From Marivita geojedonensis (GTDB lineage Bacteria; Pseudomonadota; Alphaproteobacteria; Rhodobacterales; Rhodobacteraceae), in contig NZ_JFKC01000008.1 in NCBI RefSeq assembly GCF_002115805.1, positions 1 to 64,000 on the forward strand: DNA of 64,000 nt. Reading direction: 5' to 3'. The stretch's first letter is position 1. Each line of letters opens with the position of its first letter. The translations under genes were made by a program, and so were the position numbers. Shown here piece by piece: positions 46,287 to 55,832 of the stretch. A model generated the notes under the pieces. The model saw only the letters and a list, made by a program, of their open reading frames with translations. It ran no database searches and was not told the origin of the DNA.

Positions 46287-47765
46287 TTGAAGAAGAGACA
46301 CATCGCGAGAAAGCCGACCCGTGCAGCGTATGTTACGGCAGCCACATTTGTTACGGCAGCCACATTGGCATTCGGTTTCACATCCATGCCGGCCTTGGCT
46401 CAGGACTCGGACCCGACAGCCTTCTACAGAAATGGCGATCTGACCCTGCGATGGCATCTTCAGGCCGGAATAAACGCTGTTGCTGAGCGCAAACTGTTCT
46501 GGAACCTCGCAGAGACTGCGGCACCCGGAAGCGGCTATGACCCCGATACCAACTGGCTGGAACTGTATGTCAAGCCGGGCATCAGTTTCGAGTATTCGCT
46601 GGATGCGGGTGCCACTGTCTACGGCAAGCTGTCTGCGGTCGCCTCGTACACAGCAGGTACAGACGCGTATGACACGGGAGACACCGGCGAGACCACACTC
46701 GAAGAGGCGTATCTTGCGGTGCGCGGCAATGCCGGCCAGTTGTCCTATGATCTGTCACTCGGTCCCAGAGAACTGAAACTCGGCACCGGTATGCTCATCG
46801 CCAATGGCGCATCCAGCGGATTCGAGCGGGGCGCATTGAAGTTGGGACCGAGAAAAGCATGGGAAATGGCCGCGATCGCACGCCTCTCTGGCAATGGGAT
46901 CACCGGAACGGCGTTCTACCTCGACCCGAATGAGCTTTCTTCGTCAGACGGCAAGAACGAACTTGCCGGCCTTGATGTCCGATATGACGACCCGCGCGGC
47001 GGATATCTGGGGGCGACGTACCTCAAAGTCCTGAACTCAGAGACACCTTACCCGCAGGCAGCGCCAGGTGGAAACGGGCCGCCAACAATCACCCCGGGCG
47101 CACGCGAAGGCACGAACGCGCTCAGTCTCTACGCCAAGACAAACCCATTTGCAGGTGCCATGGAGAATTGGACCTTCACGGGTGACCTTGCCTACGAATG
47201 GAACGACGAGATCGATCTGGACGCTTGGGCCGGACGGATCACTGCAAGCTACGCGTTCAAGAACCTGCCGTGGTCGCCAACCCTGACCTATGGGTACCAG
47301 ACGTTTTCGGGCGATGATCCGGACACAGCCGCACTCGAAAGGTTCGACCCCCTATACTACGAGGGCAGCCCGAGCGCCTGGGCGACCGGTTCGAAGTCCG
47401 CATCGACCTTTATCAACTCGAATGTGAACGCACATTCGCTGGCCCTGCGGGTCAAACCGACGGTTCAGGATACGTTTACCCTTCGGTATTCGCACATCCG
47501 CGTAAACGAGTTGCGCAGTCCTGTTCAATTCGGACAGGCCACCCGCGTTGATACGAGCGGTGCAACTGCAAATGTCGTAACCGGCGTCACCAATGCACAT
47601 CTCGCCGATGATCTCTTCCTTGAATACAATCGGGTTATCAATCGAAACACGTATCTGACCGCCGGTGTTTCTGTTTCCTTTCCTGGTCAAGGTATCAAGG
47701 ACGTCACTCCTGAATCGGATCCGAACTGGACAGGGGGTTTCGTGAACCTGGTCATCAATTTCTGA
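46287..47765 (+). CDS. Outer-membrane beta-barrel protein (alginate-export/porin-like)
   Basis: This 492-residue protein has a long signal peptide ending near MPALAQDSDP. The mature part is built of alternating strands rich in aromatic and acidic residues, e.g. LRWHLQAGINAVAERKLFWNL and YGKLSAVASYTAG, and ends with the barrel closing phenylalanine (NLVINF). The pattern recalls AlgE-type alginate-export barrels, although function may be general uptake. I chose the TTG at 46287 because GGGAGAGG lies three bases ahead and the basic LKKRHIARK start fits a leader; no ATG suits. An 18-base tandem repeat lies in the leader. Confidence 0.78.
   Translation: MKKRHIARKPTRAAYVTAATFVTAATLAFGFTSMPALAQDSDPTAFYRNGDLTLRWHLQAGINAVAERKLFWNLAETAAPGSGYDPDTNWLELYVKPGISFEYSLDAGATVYGKLSAVASYTAGTDAYDTGDTGETTLEEAYLAVRGNAGQLSYDLSLGPRELKLGTGMLIANGASSGFERGALKLGPRKAWEMAAIARLSGNGITGTAFYLDPNELSSSDGKNELAGLDVRYDDPRGGYLGATYLKVLNSETPYPQAAPGGNGPPTITPGAREGTNALSLYAKTNPFAGAMENWTFTGDLAYEWNDEIDLDAWAGRITASYAFKNLPWSPTLTYGYQTFSGDDPDTAALERFDPLYYEGSPSAWATGSKSASTFINSNVNAHSLALRVKPTVQDTFTLRYSHIRVNELRSPVQFGQATRVDTSGATANVVTGVTNAHLADDLFLEYNRVINRNTYLTAGVSVSFPGQGIKDVTPESDPNWTGGFVNLVINF
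46332..46367 (+). repeat. 18-base tandem duplication in the signal-peptide region
   Basis: Two adjacent copies (46332-46349 and 46350-46367) differ only at their last base. They encode VTAATF and VTAATL, lengthening the hydrophobic core of the leader peptide by six residues. This looks like a recent slippage duplication. Confidence 0.85.
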
Positions 47766-47845
47766 GGACATAACAGAACTTCCAGAGCGCAGATCAGGTG
47801 AAAGCCGATCTGCTCGCTCCCCCGAACATTCGCTGAGAGGAACAC

Positions 47846-48355
47846 ATGGCAGCCGGACATGCGACGAAACCCACCGGGCTTTGGCAGCGGGTCGACATGG
47901 CCTCGTTCGGCATGATCTATGGCTCGGTGACCGTGCTCGGGATCCTCATGGCCATGGGCGCGCATCCTGATGCGCCTCTTCCATCGGCAGCCATATTGTT
48001 CGGATCGGTATTGGCGATTTCCCTGGCCAAAGCCTTTGCCGAAGTGATGACCAACGCCATCGATAAAGGTGAACGGATCACAAGACAGTCGTTTTCCCAC
48101 TCTTGGGACCATGCACGCACGACCCTGGTCGCGGCGAACCTGCCAACACTGTTTTTCGTCGCGGCAGAATTCGAACTCTGGACTGTTCATACGGCAGTTA
48201 CGCTCTCGCAGTTTTACTGCGTTCTTCTTTTGATGCTTGTCGGCGCGCGGGTTGGATGGCGCTTGGACAACGCCTATCTGTCTGCAGCACTGGGGGCGTT
48301 GTTCGCAGGTGGTGTTGGGCTTGCACTGGCATTGATGAAGTTTGTGATACACTGA
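47846..48355 (+). CDS. Small integral membrane protein of unknown function
   Basis: This 169-residue protein has four hydrophobic segments (about residues 20-38, 47-66, 92-115 and 140-166) and a polar loop with TRQSFSHSWDHARTT. GAGAGGAA precedes the ATG. It lies 80 bases after the barrel gene on the same strand and may be co-transcribed. I do not recognise a family. Confidence 0.6.
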   Translation: MAAGHATKPTGLWQRVDMASFGMIYGSVTVLGILMAMGAHPDAPLPSAAILFGSVLAISLAKAFAEVMTNAIDKGERITRQSFSHSWDHARTTLVAANLPTLFFVAAEFELWTVHTAVTLSQFYCVLLLMLVGARVGWRLDNAYLSAALGALFAGGVGLALALMKFVIH

Positions 48356-48470
48356 GAAAAGACGCCGAAGCTGCGGGAACTCTTCGTCGAACCTTGCACG
48401 TTTGTTTGCTCCTGAGACAGGCAACCAAAGCGCAAGACGACACATTATGGCAACCGATGAGGTCAACATC

Positions 48471-49229
48471 ATGCATACTCTGATCTTGGCAGTGATACTG
48501 GTTCTGTCTGCATTCGGATTCCCTGACAGGGCCGAAGCGGATGACGGCGTGCTCAATGTGACCGTGTCCTACCGGGAACGCATGGCATTGCCGCCGGACG
48601 CGGAACTGGATGTTCAATTGCTCGACATCTCGCGCGCCGATGCCCGTGCCAAGCTCCTGTCAGCACAGCGTTTCTCGATGATCGGAGTGCCGACGAGCGT
48701 TCAATTGAACTACGACGCAGCCATGATCGAAGATCGCGCACGTTATGCTGTTCGGGCGGAAATTTGGACCGAAGACAAAAAGATGTTTCAGGCAACAACC
48801 ACTCTTCCCGCTTTGGGCGGGGAAACACCTGAACTCGATATTGTCTTGATGCGGGTGATGACCGGAACGGAAGATACGCAACCCAACCGTTCGATCACAG
48901 GTGTCTCGTGGGCCGTGGCCGAAGTTGCCGGCGTGCCGTGGCCGAATGATGATCCGGCGACGCTCGCAATCGATGGCGAAATGAGATTTTCGCTTTTCGG
49001 AGGCTGCAACAGGTTCATCGGATCAGTCGAAGCATTCGACAGTCGCATCACCTTCCCCGAGCAATTTGCCGGGACCCTGATGGCGTGCCCAGATGAAATT
49101 GAAACCGCCGAAAGGAGCTTACTGGAAGCCTTGCGCTCTGCCATGCGCTACGTCCGTTTCGGTGGTGGGCTGGTCTTTCTGGACGAGCACGATGTAGCAC
49201 TTCTGCACTTTGTTGAGCGACCAGAATGA
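48471..49229 (+). CDS. YbaY-META two-domain envelope protein
   Basis: The protein has 252 residues with a signal peptide (LILAVILVLSAFGFPDRAEAD). The first domain resembles YbaY/type III pilotin-like lipoprotein domains (LNVTVSYRERMALPPDAELDVQLLDISRADA), though no lipobox Cys is visible. The second is a META/HslJ domain (ITGVSWAVAEVAGVPW, MRFSLFGGCNRFIGS, LMACPDEIETAERSLLEAL). GAGG lies eight bases before the ATG at 48471, preferred to ATG 48447. Such proteins act at the envelope, in stress or antibiotic tolerance in some species. Confidence 0.8.
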   Translation: MHTLILAVILVLSAFGFPDRAEADDGVLNVTVSYRERMALPPDAELDVQLLDISRADARAKLLSAQRFSMIGVPTSVQLNYDAAMIEDRARYAVRAEIWTEDKKMFQATTTLPALGGETPELDIVLMRVMTGTEDTQPNRSITGVSWAVAEVAGVPWPNDDPATLAIDGEMRFSLFGGCNRFIGSVEAFDSRITFPEQFAGTLMACPDEIETAERSLLEALRSAMRYVRFGGGLVFLDEHDVALLHFVERPE

Positions 49230-49266
49230 TCGGTCCGCGCTTCACATGATGGCGAGGTGCACGCGA

Positions 49267-50955
49267 TCAGCGCAACTCGTTCGAACATCCTGCTTGGAAT
49301 CCATTGTCGCAATGCGTCTTTAAGCGTTCCGTATCCTCTTCGGTCCAGCCAGAAGGCGCGGTCACCTCGACCCACGGAGAGATATAGTCCTGCGCGAAAT
49401 ATGCGTGCCCGTGATCCGGTGGAGAACCGAATGAAAGCGCCATATCCAAAGCCAGCTGAAACTGCGTCACAATAGGCATGAAGACGAAATGCTCTGACAT
49501 GTCGTCTGCAGGGGGGTCGCGCATCCAAGGTGGTGCACGCCACAGCGATGCCGGATCGTAGAACACGATTGGGTCGCTTGAATACTGCAGAAACGCAATC
49601 CGCATCGCGCCCCACTCCCCGACTGCTTCAGAAGCGTCAGCGGTATGGGATGCATAGCGCACAAGTGACCCGTCACCGACGACAGGCAATACCCATGGGC
49701 TGCCGGGCTTTCTTTGGTTTTGGACGTAGTTCCAAAAGGCTGACGGAAACGGCGGACCAGCCCAAAACGCACCGTCTATTGGATCGTCAAGCAGCCGAAA
49801 GAGATTGGTCGCATACATCGAAGACCACGCCCCGAGACTAAGGCCATGAGCGTAAAGACGCGGGCGCGTCTCCTCTGGAAGCGTTTTCCAATAGGCATGT
49901 ACTACGTCCTGCAGCGCCGTGGCCTGCTCGAGCCCGGTTTGGGTTTCGAGGATCAGCGCAAGAGGTGACTGGAGATACGAATACTGTGCGGCAACCGTCG
50001 CGATATCGCCATTGTGCATGTATTCGACAGGATCATGGGAACCGGGGTCCATCCATCCGGTACCGGTCGGACTGGCAACGATCAGGACCTCGCGCTCAAA
50101 CGCGCCGAGCCGCTTGAGTTCTTTCAGCGCCAGTTCCGCGCGCTCCTGAGGCGTGTCCCCGTTGGCACGGCCAACATAGACACGGATAGGGTCAAGAGCG
50201 GGTTTTCCCGTGAACGCGGAAATCGCTTCGGCATCCGGGCCGGACAGGATGAAATCACGTCCGGGTTTCCCGATCGCGCTCCAATCGACGAACGACTCCG
50301 CGCTGCCAGTCATACGTGAATGCTCGGGGCGCGGCGGTGCATTCTCGAAAAGAGCCTGGGCGGCTTCATAGCTTGCATCCAAACCCGCAACGACCCGATC
50401 CAGAATCCCGTCGCGGGTGACGACAAGAAGGATCAAGACAACGGCGGTCGCACCAAGGACATTGGCCCGTCGCGGCGGCATGACGCGATAGAACCATGCC
50501 CGGATCAGTCGGAAGAGTGACGCAACAACCCGCCCGATCAGGTAAGACAAAGCAAACGTCACCACCGCAAAAAAGAGGATCGTGGAGAGGTGCAGGCCGT
50601 CCGCAGGTTCCATCGACATTTTCATTCGCAGGTCATTCTGCCACGTCAGGCTCGACCCGAAGACCCACAGGAAGAAACCCATAACGATGACTGCAGCAAT
50701 TCCGGTCAGCGCGCGCGCGGGCCGCCCCGTGAGTACAGGCATGTCCAAGGCGCGCCACAGCAATGAGACCACCCGCCCAGTCAGATACCCCAGCGCTGTA
50801 ACCAGACCGCCAAGAATGCCCTGAACCGCCGGTACCCGCGGGATGAGCGACGGCGTCAGGGATGCAGCAAAAAAGACGAGACCAAGCAAAAGGAAAGGGA
50901 TCGAGAACGGACCGGTTATTCGCGAAATGATTTGCCCAACGCTACGTCGATCCAT
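49267..50955 (-). CDS. Membrane-anchored alpha/beta-hydrolase family protein
   Basis: The protein has 562 residues. The N-terminal ~190 residues hold about five hydrophobic segments. The C-terminal part is an alpha/beta-hydrolase domain with the nucleophile elbow GLSLG (LYAHGLSLGAWSS, about residue 378), GWMDPGSHDPVEYMHNGDIATV before it and a final CDNGFQAGCSNEL with two cysteines. This matches a bacterial family of predicted membrane hydrolases with unknown substrate. It converges on the YbaY-META gene with only 37 bases between. Confidence 0.8.
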   Translation of the reverse strand: MDRRSVGQIISRITGPFSIPFLLLGLVFFAASLTPSLIPRVPAVQGILGGLVTALGYLTGRVVSLLWRALDMPVLTGRPARALTGIAAVIVMGFFLWVFGSSLTWQNDLRMKMSMEPADGLHLSTILFFAVVTFALSYLIGRVVASLFRLIRAWFYRVMPPRRANVLGATAVVLILLVVTRDGILDRVVAGLDASYEAAQALFENAPPRPEHSRMTGSAESFVDWSAIGKPGRDFILSGPDAEAISAFTGKPALDPIRVYVGRANGDTPQERAELALKELKRLGAFEREVLIVASPTGTGWMDPGSHDPVEYMHNGDIATVAAQYSYLQSPLALILETQTGLEQATALQDVVHAYWKTLPEETRPRLYAHGLSLGAWSSMYATNLFRLLDDPIDGAFWAGPPFPSAFWNYVQNQRKPGSPWVLPVVGDGSLVRYASHTADASEAVGEWGAMRIAFLQYSSDPIVFYDPASLWRAPPWMRDPPADDMSEHFVFMPIVTQFQLALDMALSFGSPPDHGHAYFAQDYISPWVEVTAPSGWTEEDTERLKTHCDNGFQAGCSNELR

Positions 50956-51059
50956 GGCCAGCCGAACGCCCTGTCTTTATTGCCTGCACCCATAGCGGTC
51001 CGACGCACACGCAGCGCGACCAAGCCGCTTCAATTATGCACTAAGGGGTAATGCCCAAA

Positions 51060-51084
51060 GACCGCGTTGTCGATGTTTGCGGTC
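51060..51084 (-). terminator. Candidate terminator after matB
   Basis: On the minus strand GACCGC pairs with GCGGTC around a 13-nt loop and is followed by TTT, 13 bases past the matB stop. The stem is short, so confidence is modest. Confidence 0.45.
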
Positions 51085-51096
51085 GCCGAGTGGAGT

Positions 51097-52617
51097 TCAC
51101 GTCGCCGCTTCGAACATGTCCGAATAGGTGTCACGCAGGACGTTCTTTTGCACCTTTCCCATCGTGTTTCGAGGAAGACTGTCAATCAGAAGCAGTTTCC
51201 GCGGGTGCTTGAAGCGCGCCAGCTGCTTTGCTGCTTCGGCTGCAATGGCGTCCAGATCGGGGCTGGCACCGTTTTCCGGGACGATCAATCCGAGAACGGT
51301 TTCGCCGAAATCGGGGTGCGGAACTCCAACCACCGCGCTCTCGAGAACACCGGGCTGAGAATCCAGGATGAGCTCAATTTCCTTGGGATAGATATTGTAA
51401 CCACCGGAGATAATAAGATCCTTGTCACGCCCGACGATGTGCAGATACCCATCCCCGTCGAACTTCCCGAGATCCCCCGTGATAAAAAAGCCGTCGCTTC
51501 GCAATTCAGCTGCCGTTTTTTCCGGCATCTGCCAATAGCCTTGGAAAACGTTCGGCCCACGAACTTCGATTTGGCCGATGCTGCCCTGAGGCAAGACCTC
51601 ACCGGAGGCGGGATCTGTGATCTTGACCTCGATCCCTGGCAGAGGAAACCCGACCGTCCCGGCACGGCGCTCTCCGTCATAGGGGTTGGACGTGTTCATG
51701 TTCGTTTCGGTCATCCCGTATCTTTCCAGGATGCGATGCCCCGTGCGCTCTTCAAAGGCGACATGCGTTTCTGCCAGAAGCGGCGCACTCCCCGACACGA
51801 ACAGTCTCATGTGCGAAACCAGATCGCGCGTGAACCGGTCATCCCCAAGCAGGCGTGAATAGAACGTGGGCACGCCCATCATCGCGGTGGCATCGGGAAG
51901 GCGTCCGATCATTGTATCCAGATCGAATTTGGGCAGGAAGATCATCGAGCCGCCTGCTGCCAGCGTCACGTTGGTCGCCACAAAGAGTCCGTGGGTGTGA
52001 AAAATCGGCAAAGCGTGCAAGAGGACGTCTTGGTCGGTAAACCGCCACGTTTCCATCAGAGTAAGGGCATTCGACAACAGATTGCCCTGCGAAAGCATCG
52101 CAGCCTTTGAGCGTCCCGTTGTCCCGGACGTATAGAGAAATGCCGCAAGATCGGCCTCGTCTCGAGGAACGGTATCAAAGGCCTCAGGCATGTCATCTGC
52201 TGCGTCACTGAGAGATCCTGACCCATCTGCGTTCAAGGTCGCGATGCGTGCTCCGAACGTCGACGCGACAGGAGCCAGAGCCTCTGCCTTTGCACCGTCG
52301 CACAGCACAAGCTTGGCACCGCTGTTATCGATGAAATAGGTCAGTTCATCCGTAGTGTAAGCTGTGTTGAGCGGAAGAAATACGACACCGGATTGGACAC
52401 AGGCCCCGTATATCGCCAGTGCTTCTGGTGATTTCTCGACCTGCGCGGCAAGCCTGTCGCCCGCAGAGAGACCCATTTGTGCAATGGCATGTGCATATTG
52501 AGCGACTTTGCGCAGAAAGGAATCGTAACACCACTCCGATCCATCCGGCAGGAACAGGAAGGTTTCTCTTTTTCCTGCATGCACCCCGAACAGGCTGTCA
52601 AAAAGTGGGTTTGACAT
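51097..52617 (-). CDS. matB: Malonyl-CoA synthetase MatB
   Basis: This 506-residue adenylate-forming ligase has FLYTSGTTGRSKAAM (P-loop), ERYGMTETNMNTSNPYDGERRAGTVG (the family's malonate-pocket arginine region) and PRNTMGKVQKN with the catalytic lysine. It activates malonate to malonyl-CoA. It lies eight bases after the decarboxylase gene in the same operon as a TRAP importer, which supports malonate over methylmalonate as main substrate. GGAGGAACC precedes the ATG. Confidence 0.93.
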   Translation of the reverse strand: MSNPLFDSLFGVHAGKRETFLFLPDGSEWCYDSFLRKVAQYAHAIAQMGLSAGDRLAAQVEKSPEALAIYGACVQSGVVFLPLNTAYTTDELTYFIDNSGAKLVLCDGAKAEALAPVASTFGARIATLNADGSGSLSDAADDMPEAFDTVPRDEADLAAFLYTSGTTGRSKAAMLSQGNLLSNALTLMETWRFTDQDVLLHALPIFHTHGLFVATNVTLAAGGSMIFLPKFDLDTMIGRLPDATAMMGVPTFYSRLLGDDRFTRDLVSHMRLFVSGSAPLLAETHVAFEERTGHRILERYGMTETNMNTSNPYDGERRAGTVGFPLPGIEVKITDPASGEVLPQGSIGQIEVRGPNVFQGYWQMPEKTAAELRSDGFFITGDLGKFDGDGYLHIVGRDKDLIISGGYNIYPKEIELILDSQPGVLESAVVGVPHPDFGETVLGLIVPENGASPDLDAIAAEAAKQLARFKHPRKLLLIDSLPRNTMGKVQKNVLRDTYSDMFEAAT

Positions 52618-52625
52618 GGTTCCTC

Positions 52626-53867
52626 CTATATCCCGAGTTTTTCCGCAGACGCACTGAGGGACCGGATCTCGGATGACATGGCGATCTCGTGGGATGTCGC
52701 AAAACGTTCATGGTTTCGCGACACGCGTTCCAAATCGTAGAGGTAATTGACCATGACTCCCTTGGACTGCTTCAGCCCCTTTTCAGACAGATCTGCATCT
52801 GCGTGAATTCTGAAAACCTCTGCACCATTGCCAAGGTGAAACCGAGCCACAGGATCAAGCGGCAGACCATCAGGTCGTTTTGCCGCCGTCAGGTAAGACG
52901 CCGCCAGAGCCCTCAGCTTCTCCGGATCATTGAAATCGTGCCCAGCCTGCAGCCACTTCGCCAATCCGGGAATTGGAGACAAGGTGACAAAGGTCTTCAG
53001 GCCACCAAGTTCAAGCGCGAGGTCTGCGGCGACCTGCTTGATAAGTGAATTGCCGAACGAAATGCTCGCAAGTCCGGCCTGACAGTTGGAAATTGAATAG
53101 AACGTTGCAGTATCGGCATCCTCGGCCATCAATGGGGCCCGATCCTCGGCCAGGAGCGATTGAATTGACCCCGGCACGCCATTTGTCAGCGCAACTTCCA
53201 CAAAAATCAGAGGTTCATCCGGCATCGCAGGATGGAAAAAGGCAAAGCACCGTCGATCAGCCGGCTCCAGACGCCGCCGCAAGTCATTCCAGCTGTCGAT
53301 TGCATGAACCGCCTCATAGGCGATGATCTTTTCAAGAATATGCGCGGGGCTTTCCCAGTTGATCGGCCGCAGAACAAGAAAGCCGCGATTGAACCAGCTT
53401 GCGAAAAGATGACGAAAGTCGAGATCTAGCGCTTCAAGCGACGCCTCACCCCGTCCAAGCCTCAGCAAGTCCGCACGCATGGCAACAAGCGCCCTTGTCG
53501 CGCCCGGGACCTGATTGAGCCGTCTGATCATTTCTTGCCGCGGCGGTTCGGCCGCTGCCATGAACGCCCGATAACTGCTCTTCGTCTGGCCGGTTTCATA
53601 TGCGTCCAACGCGCTGCGCACCGCAGTGGGTGTGATCGTCATGTTTTCCGCAAGGTGGCGGAAGAAAGCCAGCTTTTCCGCATCATCCGCCGAAGCAAAC
53701 CGCTCCAGTATGGTGCGGGCGACAGCCACGCCCGAGACCTCGCCCGCTGCTCCCATCAGATCGACGGTCAGTTCCTCAAAAGGACGCGTATCCGTGACGC
53801 CCTTGCGGGTCCAGCGCTCGTACCGTCGTTCAAAAACGGTCGAGAGAAGGTCCGCAAACAGAGTCAC
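52626..53867 (-). CDS. matA: Malonyl-CoA decarboxylase
   Basis: This 413-residue enzyme has the malonyl-CoA decarboxylase layout: a helical N-terminal domain (FRHLAENMTITPTAVRSALDAYE) and a GNAT-like catalytic domain (HAIDSWNDLRRRLEPADRRCFAFFHPAMPDEPLIFVEVALT, NLIKQV-type SFGNSLIKQV, FVTLSPIPG). It converts malonyl-CoA to acetyl-CoA and CO2. The start is a GTG at 53867 that overlaps the TRAP permease stop as GTGA. The frame is open far upstream, but that stretch lies inside the permease gene. Confidence 0.92.
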   Translation of the reverse strand: MTLFADLLSTVFERRYERWTRKGVTDTRPFEELTVDLMGAAGEVSGVAVARTILERFASADDAEKLAFFRHLAENMTITPTAVRSALDAYETGQTKSSYRAFMAAAEPPRQEMIRRLNQVPGATRALVAMRADLLRLGRGEASLEALDLDFRHLFASWFNRGFLVLRPINWESPAHILEKIIAYEAVHAIDSWNDLRRRLEPADRRCFAFFHPAMPDEPLIFVEVALTNGVPGSIQSLLAEDRAPLMAEDADTATFYSISNCQAGLASISFGNSLIKQVAADLALELGGLKTFVTLSPIPGLAKWLQAGHDFNDPEKLRALAASYLTAAKRPDGLPLDPVARFHLGNGAEVFRIHADADLSEKGLKQSKGVMVNYLYDLERVSRNHERFATSHEIAMSSEIRSLSASAEKLGI

Positions 53868-55180
53868 AGTTCCGGTCCCATGACCATGTCGGGCAGCCAC
53901 AGTGCCAGTCCGGGGAAGAGGCAGAGGAGAATGATAGCCACCACCATGCAGGCCACGTATGGAAGTGAGCCGACGAGGATCGTCTTGAGTTTGATGTCTG
54001 GCGCGATCCCGTTGATGACATACAGGTTCAACCCAACCGGCGGCGAGATAAGTCCGATCTCCATGTTGATTGTCAGAACCACGGCGAACCAAATCGGATC
54101 GAACCCGGCGGTAATGATGATTGGCAACAGGATCGGCGCGGCCATCAGGATCACAGCGACAGGAGGCAGGAAAAACCCGGCCACCAACAGAAACAGGTTG
54201 ACCATCGCCATAAGAACCCAGCGGTTCACGTCGAGCGATCCAATCCATTCCGCAATGGACTGCGTGATGAAGAGCGAAGACAACATGTAGCTGAAGACGC
54301 CTGCGGCTCCGATAATGAACAGGATCATCACCGACTCTTTGGTGCTGTCGCGCAGCACTTCCCAGATCTTTGTCGGGCTCCAGAGTTTGTAGATTACCAT
54401 CGCGATCACGAGGCAAAGCAATGCCCCGACTGCCGCAGTTTCGGATGGGGTCGCGATGCCCCCATACATCGCATAGAGCACCCCAAGGATGATCGCGATG
54501 AAAGGAATTACGCGTGGAAGGATTTCGAACCTTTCGCGCCACGAATAGGTGGTTGCGCGCAGCACGTTTGCATCGCCTGACTTCCACGTTGAATACAGCG
54601 ACCACAACATGAACAGGCCGACCAGCATCAGCCCCGGAACAACGCCTGCAAGGAAAAGGCGTCCGATCGAGGTTTCGGTTGCGATACCGTATACGATCAT
54701 CGTGACCGAGGGTGGGATCAGAATCCCCAGTGTTCCCCCTGCCGCGATCGAACCGGCCGCAACAGCATCCGGATATCCGCGTTTCCGCATTTCTGGGATG
54801 CCCATTTTCCCAATCGCCGCGCAGGTAGCAGGACTTGACCCGGACATGGCCGAGAACAGGGCGCAGGCCCCAAGGTTGGACACGACCAGACCACCGGGCA
54901 CCCGTGTCAGCCAGCGTTCCAGTGCTTCGTAAAGGTCCGCGCCGGCGCGTGTAGACGCGATCGCGGCACCCATGATGATGAACATCGGGATCGATAAAAG
55001 AGCGAAGTTGTTCAGCTTGCCGAAGAAGATCTCAGGCATCAGACTCAGCGCCGAGAAGCCTTCGAACACGATCAGGAACCCACCGGAGACCACCAGCAGG
55101 CCCGCAGCAACCGAGATACCCGAGAAGAGTACGCCAACCGTTACGATTGCAACGATAGAGCCAAGCGTCAACGGATCCAT
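53864..55180 (-). CDS. TRAP transporter large permease (DctM type), probable malonate uptake
   Basis: This 438-residue DctM-family permease has about 12 membrane segments and the usual PMFIIMGAAIASTRAG, GACALFSAMSGSSPATCAAIGKMG and IPPSVTMIVYG segments. It is the transport channel of a sodium-driven TRAP system. Its start overlaps the small-subunit stop as TGATG. Place in the operon points to malonate, as in MatPQM-type systems. Confidence 0.92.
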   Translation of the reverse strand: MDPLTLGSIVAIVTVGVLFSGISVAAGLLVVSGGFLIVFEGFSALSLMPEIFFGKLNNFALLSIPMFIIMGAAIASTRAGADLYEALERWLTRVPGGLVVSNLGACALFSAMSGSSPATCAAIGKMGIPEMRKRGYPDAVAAGSIAAGGTLGILIPPSVTMIVYGIATETSIGRLFLAGVVPGLMLVGLFMLWSLYSTWKSGDANVLRATTYSWRERFEILPRVIPFIAIILGVLYAMYGGIATPSETAAVGALLCLVIAMVIYKLWSPTKIWEVLRDSTKESVMILFIIGAAGVFSYMLSSLFITQSIAEWIGSLDVNRWVLMAMVNLFLLVAGFFLPPVAVILMAAPILLPIIITAGFDPIWFAVVLTINMEIGLISPPVGLNLYVINGIAPDIKLKTILVGSLPYVACMVVAIILLCLFPGLALWLPDMVMGPEL

Positions 55181-55764
55181 CAGTCTGCCCTTTCCGCAAT
55201 ATCAGTCAGTGTCGCTTCGGCTCCCAGGCCGAACGGTTCTTCGATCCGCAGCATCATCGCCACGAAATCCGCAGCCAATTGCAGCGCGTAAAGGCCAAAG
55301 CCCAGCGGAAGGGCAAGGTAGGGCACCCAGAGTTTCGGGTTCCAGGGCGTGTTCGATGTCTCGCCCCAATCCCATGCTTCATACCAGAAATGATACCCGT
55401 GCCAGAGCATCCCACCGGCGACCGCGATCGTCAGCAGCAGTACCAGAAAGGCCAAGAGTTTCCGCGCTCCGACCGGGAGCATCAACGGAAGCAGATCTAC
55501 GTTCACGTGACCGCGAAGGTACTGGACGTAAGGCAGGCCCAGCATTGTTGCGGCGATCATCATGTAAGTCACACCTTCTGTCTGCCATATGGTCGAGCCG
55601 TTCAGAATGAACCGAATGAAGATCATCTGGCAGGTGATGCCCACCGACGCGAGTATGAGCAGGGCTGCGATGATACCTGACAGGTGGCTGAGCCATCCTA
55701 TGGCGCGCAGCACGGGGTTGCCGCCATGAGGGGCGGTCACATGTGTATGGGACGAGCCGGACAT
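55180..55764 (-). CDS. TRAP transporter small permease (DctQ type)
   Basis: The protein has 194 residues with four membrane segments and the DctQ pattern (QMIFIRFILNGSTIWQTEGVTYMMIAATMLG, RGHVNVDLLP). The ATG at 55764 has GAGG five bases ahead and replaces a longer frame that lacks a ribosome site. It partners the adjacent large permease. Confidence 0.9.
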   Translation of the reverse strand: MSGSSHTHVTAPHGGNPVLRAIGWLSHLSGIIAALLILASVGITCQMIFIRFILNGSTIWQTEGVTYMMIAATMLGLPYVQYLRGHVNVDLLPLMLPVGARKLLAFLVLLLTIAVAGGMLWHGYHFWYEAWDWGETSNTPWNPKLWVPYLALPLGFGLYALQLAADFVAMMLRIEEPFGLGAEATLTDIAERAD

Positions 55765-55832
55765 GACGGCCTCTTTCTCTTGGATGATGTATGTGCTGGC
55801 CGGGCAGCTGCGTTGACCGCCCGGCCTATTCG

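Noticed and set aside
52626-54605. Longer version of malonyl-CoA decarboxylase starting inside the TRAP permease
   Set aside because: The upstream part is an out-of-frame reading of the permease. The GTG at 53867 overlaps its stop and matches the family start.
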